Source: Telopea speciosissima
Lineage: Eukaryota > Streptophyta > Magnoliopsida > Proteales > Proteaceae
Direction of reading: 5' to 3'
NCBI RefSeq assembly: GCF_018873765.1
Contig: NC_057923.1
Coordinates: 24,089,913-24,153,912, forward strand
Length of the DNA: 64,000 bases
In this document: positions 58,862 to 64,000 of the stretch, piece after piece
Layout: each line of letters begins with the position of its first letter
Position numbering within the stretch: the stretch's first letter is position 1
Made by a program: the position numbers and the translations under genes
Notes under the pieces: model-generated
The model's database searches: none
What the model saw: the letters and a program-made list of their open reading frames with translations, nothing else
What the model was told of the DNA's origin: nothing

Positions 58862-60390
58862 ATGACGTCCTCTCTTCGTGCTTCCACCCCTTTTCCTCCC
58901 CTCTCTTCTGCTTCTCAGCAAGTCCCCTAGAGCTCTCTCCTTGTTGCTGGTTCTTCCTCTCGCTCAGATGGTCTCCCACTCCATTTTGTCCCCCCTACTT
59001 CTGTTGGCTCTTCGAAAGTGACTTTGTGCCCTGCTGATCTCCTTGATACTGAGGCAAAGTTGTGGGAGGATTGCCTTGTGGGTAACTTTCTGGGCCCCCG
59101 GCCTCCATTCCATGTTGTCAAGCTTTCCCTCTCTAAACAATGACGTCCTCAGGGGTCTCTGGACACCTTCTTACTTGACAATGGTTTTTTCATTTTCAGA
59201 TAAGGTTCGTGCTCTCGAAGGGGGTCCTTGGAAGGTAGGGAAGAAGCTAGTTTTCTTACGTCAATGGAACTGTCAGCTTCAGCTCAGGCGTGTGGACCTC
59301 TCCTCTATTCCTCTGTGGATTTCTCTACTGGGGGCCACTCCACTTCTGGTGCTCTGATGGTCTCAGTTCTATTGGGTTCTGTTCTGGGTAGGCCTCTGTT
59401 TTCTGATGTGAGAACTATGTGTAAGGATCGCATTGCCTATGCGAGGATTTGTGTCGAAGTCTCTGCGGAGGACCCTCTGCCTTCTTTCATTACCGTCAAT
59501 GAAGGGGATGATTTCTCCTTTGAGCAGGAGGTGCACTACAATTGGAAGCCACCGCAATGTTTGGTATGCAGAACTTTCGGCCATGATTCCCATCTCTGCA
59601 CTCCTGTGGACAAGCCCAAGGTTGTTGATGGCCCTGCTCCTTGCAATGCGCTAAAACTCCCTATTGGTGATGCCCCTATTGGAGAAGGCCCTACTCCCTA
59701 CGGTAATGTTGCGGTAATTGATCATCGCACTTCTGCTGTTCGTTCCCTTTCTCGTGGGAGGTCAAGAACCAGATTCCGGTACCGGAATCAGTGTTGAAGA
59801 AGAACCCGGCGGTGAGCTCAAAGGTCCAGTTGCAGTCGATGGTGCGGCCCTGGTCAGATGGTCAGAATCACTTTAGCCTTCTGTCATCTGCAGATGATAC
59901 AGAGCACCTCTCTTGCCTCGAAAAGCCCCAGTTTTGAGGTATTACCTCAGCGTAGATCACGTATGGCTGAAGTTCTCTCTTATGAACCTTCCATTCTAAG
60001 CTTTGGAAAAGATGACCTTGTTCCCAACGCTTCGATGTTGACGGCTCCTTTGGGAATCCCTGCAGCTCCTTTGGACTCTTTCACTACGCTTTGTCTTCGA
60101 CTGCAAGAGATGATCCTCTCTTTAAGTCTTCGACTGCTTTATTGAACCAAGAGGCCGATATCCCTGTTGACTCAGCCCTGGCTTTTCTATCCAACCCGCT
60201 TCTACCAACCACTCTGCTAACCCGTCTTCTACACCCGACAACCCCACTCCTAGCTCCCCTGAGACGCGAAGTATTCCTGCAACCCCTCTCCCTGCTACCC
60301 CTCTCCACTACTCCTACCGTCGTCGCCACTGTAGCGAAACCCGTTCGAGGTCGGTCCTTTCCAGGCTCTGTGAGCCATTGCTGCCCCTCC
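58862..60390 (+). pseudogene. LINE ORF1 (DUF4283 and zinc-knuckle protein)
   Basis: The ATG at 58862 gives MTSSLRASTPFPPLSS and a Ser-rich N-terminus with one early TAG. KLWEDCLVGNFLGPRPPFHVV starts the DUF4283 domain, which continues after a frameshift near 59180 as RALEGGPWKVGKKLVFLRQW and IPLWISL. After another shift near 59330: YARICVEVSAEDPLP and the knuckle CLVCRTFGHDSHLC (59558-59599, CX2CX4HX4C). The remainder to 60390 is Pro/Thr/Ser-rich and broken. ORF1 binds LINE RNA. Confidence 0.82.
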
Positions 60391-60403
60391 CTTCCCTCCC
60401 CAA

Positions 60404-63400
60404 ATGATCCAAGGATTCATCTGGAACACCAAGGGCTTTAACTCCCCTTCTAAGCAAGCTACTGTTCGTTCCAAGCTTCGCCTTTCTCTGGCAAACTTTT
60501 GCTGTCTCTTAGAAACTCATATCAAAGAGTCCAATCATGGAAAAATTTTGCATTCGCTGGCTCCTGGCTGGTCTTTCTTTTCCAACTACATCCACCACCC
60601 AAATGGTAGAATCTAGATTCTCTGGGATCCTTCAAAAATCTCTTTATCCCTCCTGTCTTCCTCCTCTCAGTTCGTGCACCTTTCCTTCTCTGACTGCCTG
60701 GGCCATTTCTCCTTCTTTACTGTGGTCTATGCCTTCAATAGCCACTCTTTGAGAATTCCTCTGTGGTCTGATCTTCGTTCTATTGCTAGTCAGCTTGGTC
60801 CTCTTCCTTGGGGCTTGGGAGGAGACTTCAATGTGATCAGATTCAGCCATGAAAAGTTAGGAGGTGACCATCTGGATTTGGATGCAATTAACTCCTTTAA
60901 TGATTGTATTGAAGACATGGGGGTAAATGATCTCAGATGGACTGGATTCCCTCTAACTTGGTGCAATAAAAGAGCAGGTTCTAATCGGATTTCCTGTAAA
61001 CTTGATAGGGTCATGGTCAATGAGGAATGGCTTTCAGCCTTCCCTTCTTCTTCTGCCAACTTTGACAGCCCGGATATTTCAGACCACTCCCCCATCTCTC
61101 TAGCTATACAGCCCTTCCCTTCCTTTGGTCCCAAACCCTTCAAATACTTCAACATGTGGGCCTCCCACCCCTCCTTTTTACCCACTGTTCTTCAGGCCTG
61201 GGAAAAACCTGTCAATGCTTTCTCTTCCGCCCTCATTGCTTTTTCTAGAAAGCTCAAGAATGTAAAGGCAGCTCTCAAGGATTGGAATTCCAATACTTCT
61301 GGAAATATATCTCAGCAGTTTTTAGACTGCAAGGACAGACTTGGAGCAATTCAGATTCGCCTGCAATCTGATCATTAAAATGGGGCTTTAGCAGATGAAG
61401 AAAAGGCTACCTCTCTTGAGCTCTCCACCTACTTGCCAGAGAAGAGAGCTTCCTGAAGCAGAAGTCCAGAATCAAGTGGCTTGAGCTGGGGGACTCTAAT
61501 TCTGCTTATTTTCACAGATCTCTGAAGGCCAAAGTTAATGCAAACTCCATTGTTCATCTTGCAGCCCAGGATGGTTCTACTGTCTCTACTGTCAAAGATA
61601 TCAAAGAGTTGGCTGTTTAGCACTTCAAAGATCTCTTCACCAGCTCTCAGTTGGCCTCTCCTTCCATCCCGAATAGGCTGCTCAACAAATTCATCCCCTC
61701 GGCCCTCCATGACTCCTTGAGCTCCATTCCAAATGAAGATGAGATTGTGGTTGCAATCCACTCTCTCAAGGTTTCGGGAGCCCCAGGTCTGGATGGTTTC
61801 AGTATGGGGTTCTTTCTAGCTGCCTGGGACATTATCAAGCTGGACCTTATTGCTGCCATTGTCAGCTTCTTCTTCAACCCTTATCAGGTTAAAGGTATCA
61901 ATCACACCTTTCTCTGCCTCATCCCCAAGAAGGAAGGTGCTTCTACCATGAATGATTTTAGGCCAATTGCTCTTTGCAACCTCCTGTACAAATTTATTGC
62001 CAAGATCCTTGCTAGGCGGCTCAAAGGTGTGGTGGATATTCTTGTCAGCGCCAACCAGTTGGCCTTCATCCCAGGAAGACACATCTCGGACAACATCCTT
62101 ATTTGTCATGATATTGTCAGAGGCTTTGAGAGGAAAAATCATTCTCCTGCTATTCTCCTTAAGATCAACATCCACAAAACCTTTGATTCTTTAAGGTGGG
62201 ACTTCATAAGTCAGGTGATGACCAAGATGGGGTTTCCTTGTATCTTTGTCAACGAGATTCAGGCTTGCATTTCCTCCCCAAAGTTTTCTGTGCTTGTTAA
62301 CGGCAGCCCGGCAGGTTACTTTGATGCCTCTGTGGGAATTAGACATGGCTGCCCCCTGTCCCCTTATTTATTCACCTTGGCTTTGGAAGCTCTCTCCAGG
62401 GACATCCAAATTTGCACTGATTAGCAGCTTATTGTGCCTATGCCCAACTATAAAGCTCTCAAGCTTTCTCACTTAGCCTTCGCGGATGACCTGATGATCT
62501 TCTCCAAGGCTTCCATAGCCTCTCTGGAGTCTACTATGCTTTGCATGCAGCATTTTCATGAGCTATCGGGCCTGCACATCAACCCTTCAAAGTCTCTCAT
62601 TTTCTTTGCGGGAGTTTCTGAGCTGGATAAGGCTCCTCTGCTTGAGAAATCTGGTTTCATTGAAGGTCACCTTCAGGTCAAGTATTTGGGGATTCCTTTG
62701 ATCCCTGCCAGGCTATCTCCTCACCATTGCACCCCTATGCTTGATCTCATAAGGAAAAGGCTGCAATTATGGAAAGGCAACCTTCTCTCCTATGCTGGCA
62801 GGTTGGTTCTCATCAGATCTGTTTTGGAATCTTCATATATCTACTGGTCTGGAATCTACGGGCTGACTCAAGCTACTATTAAGTCCTTGGAATCTCTTTT
62901 GGCTTCTTTCCTTTGGAAGGGTAAGGATACCTCCAGATTTCTTCACCCACTTCCCTGGTCTGCTGTGTGTCTGCCGAAGAATGAAGGCGGCTTGGGGCAT
63001 CAGAAGAATCAAAGAAAGGAACTTGGCTGGTATCTGCAAGTTGATTTGGAAGATTGCTTCAAAGCAAAAGAGTATCTGGGTTGACTGGATATATTCAGGA
63101 CCTCTTTGGCATGATTCTATTTGAACGGCTTCCCTGTCGGCTGATTCTTCTTGGGTCAGGCGCAAAATCCTAGATTCCCGTCACTTGGTCATCTATGTCA
63201 TCAAATCTCAGATTGGAGATGGGTTCTCTTCCTACCTTTGGCTGGATCACTGGCATCCGAAGGGGATCCTTCTGCCACTTATTACCCCTCGGATCATTTA
63301 TGCTTCGGGTCTCCACAGGCTCTCTTTGGTGGCTGACATTCTAGATCAGTCTGGCTGGGCTCCCCCTCCCTCTTCCTCTCCGGACCTTGCCATCATCTGG

Positions 63401-64000
63401 GATGACCTCTCCTCCATCACCAGAAGACCTTTGGACAACCAAGACTGTGTAAATTGGTTTGCAAGCAACCCTCCTCTCTTCTCCTCAAAATCTGCTTAGG
63501 ACATCATTCGGCATAAGGGCCCTTTAGCTCCGTGGAGAAAGCTTCTTTGGTTCAAGCACCACATCCCTAAGCACTGCTTCACTCTTTGGAGGACCTTCAC
63601 CAACTGTCTCCCAACTCAAGCCTTTCTTCTGCATCACCACATCCCTGTCACTCCCTCTTGTTGCCTCTGCTGGAACAATAGGGAAGACACTGACACCTCT
63701 TCTTTGAGTGCCCCACTGCTGCAGCAATCTGAAAAGGCATCTTGCTTAAATGTTGGCCTACCTTGAGAAGAATTCTACCTTTCTCTAGAGAATGGATTTG
63801 GATCGACATGACTTTTGCTGGCCACTCTTTATGCGATACTGTTGGAAAGCTTACTTTTTATGCCACCGTGAACCACATTTGGATGGAGCGCAATATTAGG
63901 AAATGGACTCCCAATTCTAGATCTTACCAGCAGATTTAGGATTCCATTTCCTTTGATATAAAGGCGAAGTTATTGTCAGCTCCTCCTTCTTTTTGCCCTG
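60404..64000 (+). pseudogene. LINE ORF2 (endonuclease, RT, zf-RVT), partial
   Basis: Starts MIQGFIWNTKGFNSPSKQA at 60404. The endonuclease has LLETHIKE (catalytic Glu), GDFNVIR (about 60821) and ISDHSPIS (about 61073), with one stop near 60616. Stops at 61378 and 61618 precede the RT at 61651-62424: APGLDGFSMGF, LIPKKEG, FRPIALCNLLYK, IRHGCPLSPYLF. After a stop at 62422 the catalytic FADD (62479-62490) is intact. zf-RVT (WFKHHIPKHCFTLWRTF, CCLCWNN) lies at 63550-63690. The tail reads VNHIWMERN near 63872, close to the usual end. The first endonuclease Asn/Glu region is present, unlike in the other LINE. Confidence 0.87.

Larger units (their letters stand above)
58862..64000 (+). mobile_element. 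second L1-type LINE, running off the right edge
   Basis: ORF1 (58862-60390) and ORF2 (60404 onward) lie in the usual order, with stops and frameshifts throughout. No RNase H domain appears before the window end, whereas the LINE at 10742 has one, so the two belong to different lineages. The 5' UTR and target duplication are not resolved. It lies to the right of the GRV2-like exons and opposite in direction, probably within that gene's intron. Confidence 0.85.

Overview
The window is nuclear DNA from a flowering plant with a large, repeat-rich genome. The evidence is a plant-type U6 snRNA copy, Athila- and chromovirus-type Ty3/gypsy elements, Ty1/copia elements with initiator-tRNA-Met primer sites, L1-type LINEs with plant ORF1 and zf-RVT domains, and two exons of a plant gene resembling GRV2/RME-8 (DNAJC13). 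The species cannot be fixed from this sequence. All alignments were done by eye, so identities are rough. There are no prokaryotic features, CRISPR arrays or tRNA genes.

Layout, left to right. (1) 1-5784: 5' half of a minus-strand gypsy element (A), with gag start, 2.4 kb leader, primer-binding site and a 2.9 kb LTR. It sits inside the left LTR of a second gypsy element. (2) 5785-25684: that second minus-strand gypsy element (C). Its pol is split at 10113-16398 by a solo LTR, which is itself split at 10639-14818 by a LINE whose 5' end is fused to a U6 snRNA copy. Its 3.3 kb leader carries a decayed antisense ORF of the 'putative plant transposon protein' type. (3) 26231-32966: a decayed minus-strand Ty1/copia element (K) with degenerate gag, protease, integrase, RT and RNase H. 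(4) 32967-35199: unassigned sequence, then the edge of a copia gag (element G). (5) 35200-51200: a plus-strand Athila-type element (D) with tRNA-Asp primer site, paired LTRs and an exact 5-bp target duplication. Its pol is interrupted at about 40746-47615 by a chromovirus tail and LTR (E), which is split in turn by another LTR (F). (6) 51201-53105: primer site and LTR of G, the element into which D inserted.

(7) 53106-57440: the only host gene signal. Two minus-strand exons (56352-56420 and 54603-54809) with canonical splice borders encode the C-terminus of a GRV2/RME-8-like protein. The next exon upstream is not found, so the intron above it appears to run off the right edge through the repeats that follow. 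(8) 57440-58700: a copia-like LTR holding a complete miniature LTR retrotransposon (TRIM, 57949-58252) with a target duplication. (9) 58862-64000: a second LINE of a different lineage, with a DUF4283/zinc-knuckle ORF1, then endonuclease, RT and zf-RVT, decayed and running off the window.

Almost every coding region is a mobile-element relic, so they do not cooperate as a pathway. The value of the window is the readable order of insertions (A into C; U6-LINE into solo LTR into C; F into E into D into G; TRIM into an LTR within or beside a host intron) and several unusual structures, above all the U6-LINE chimera.
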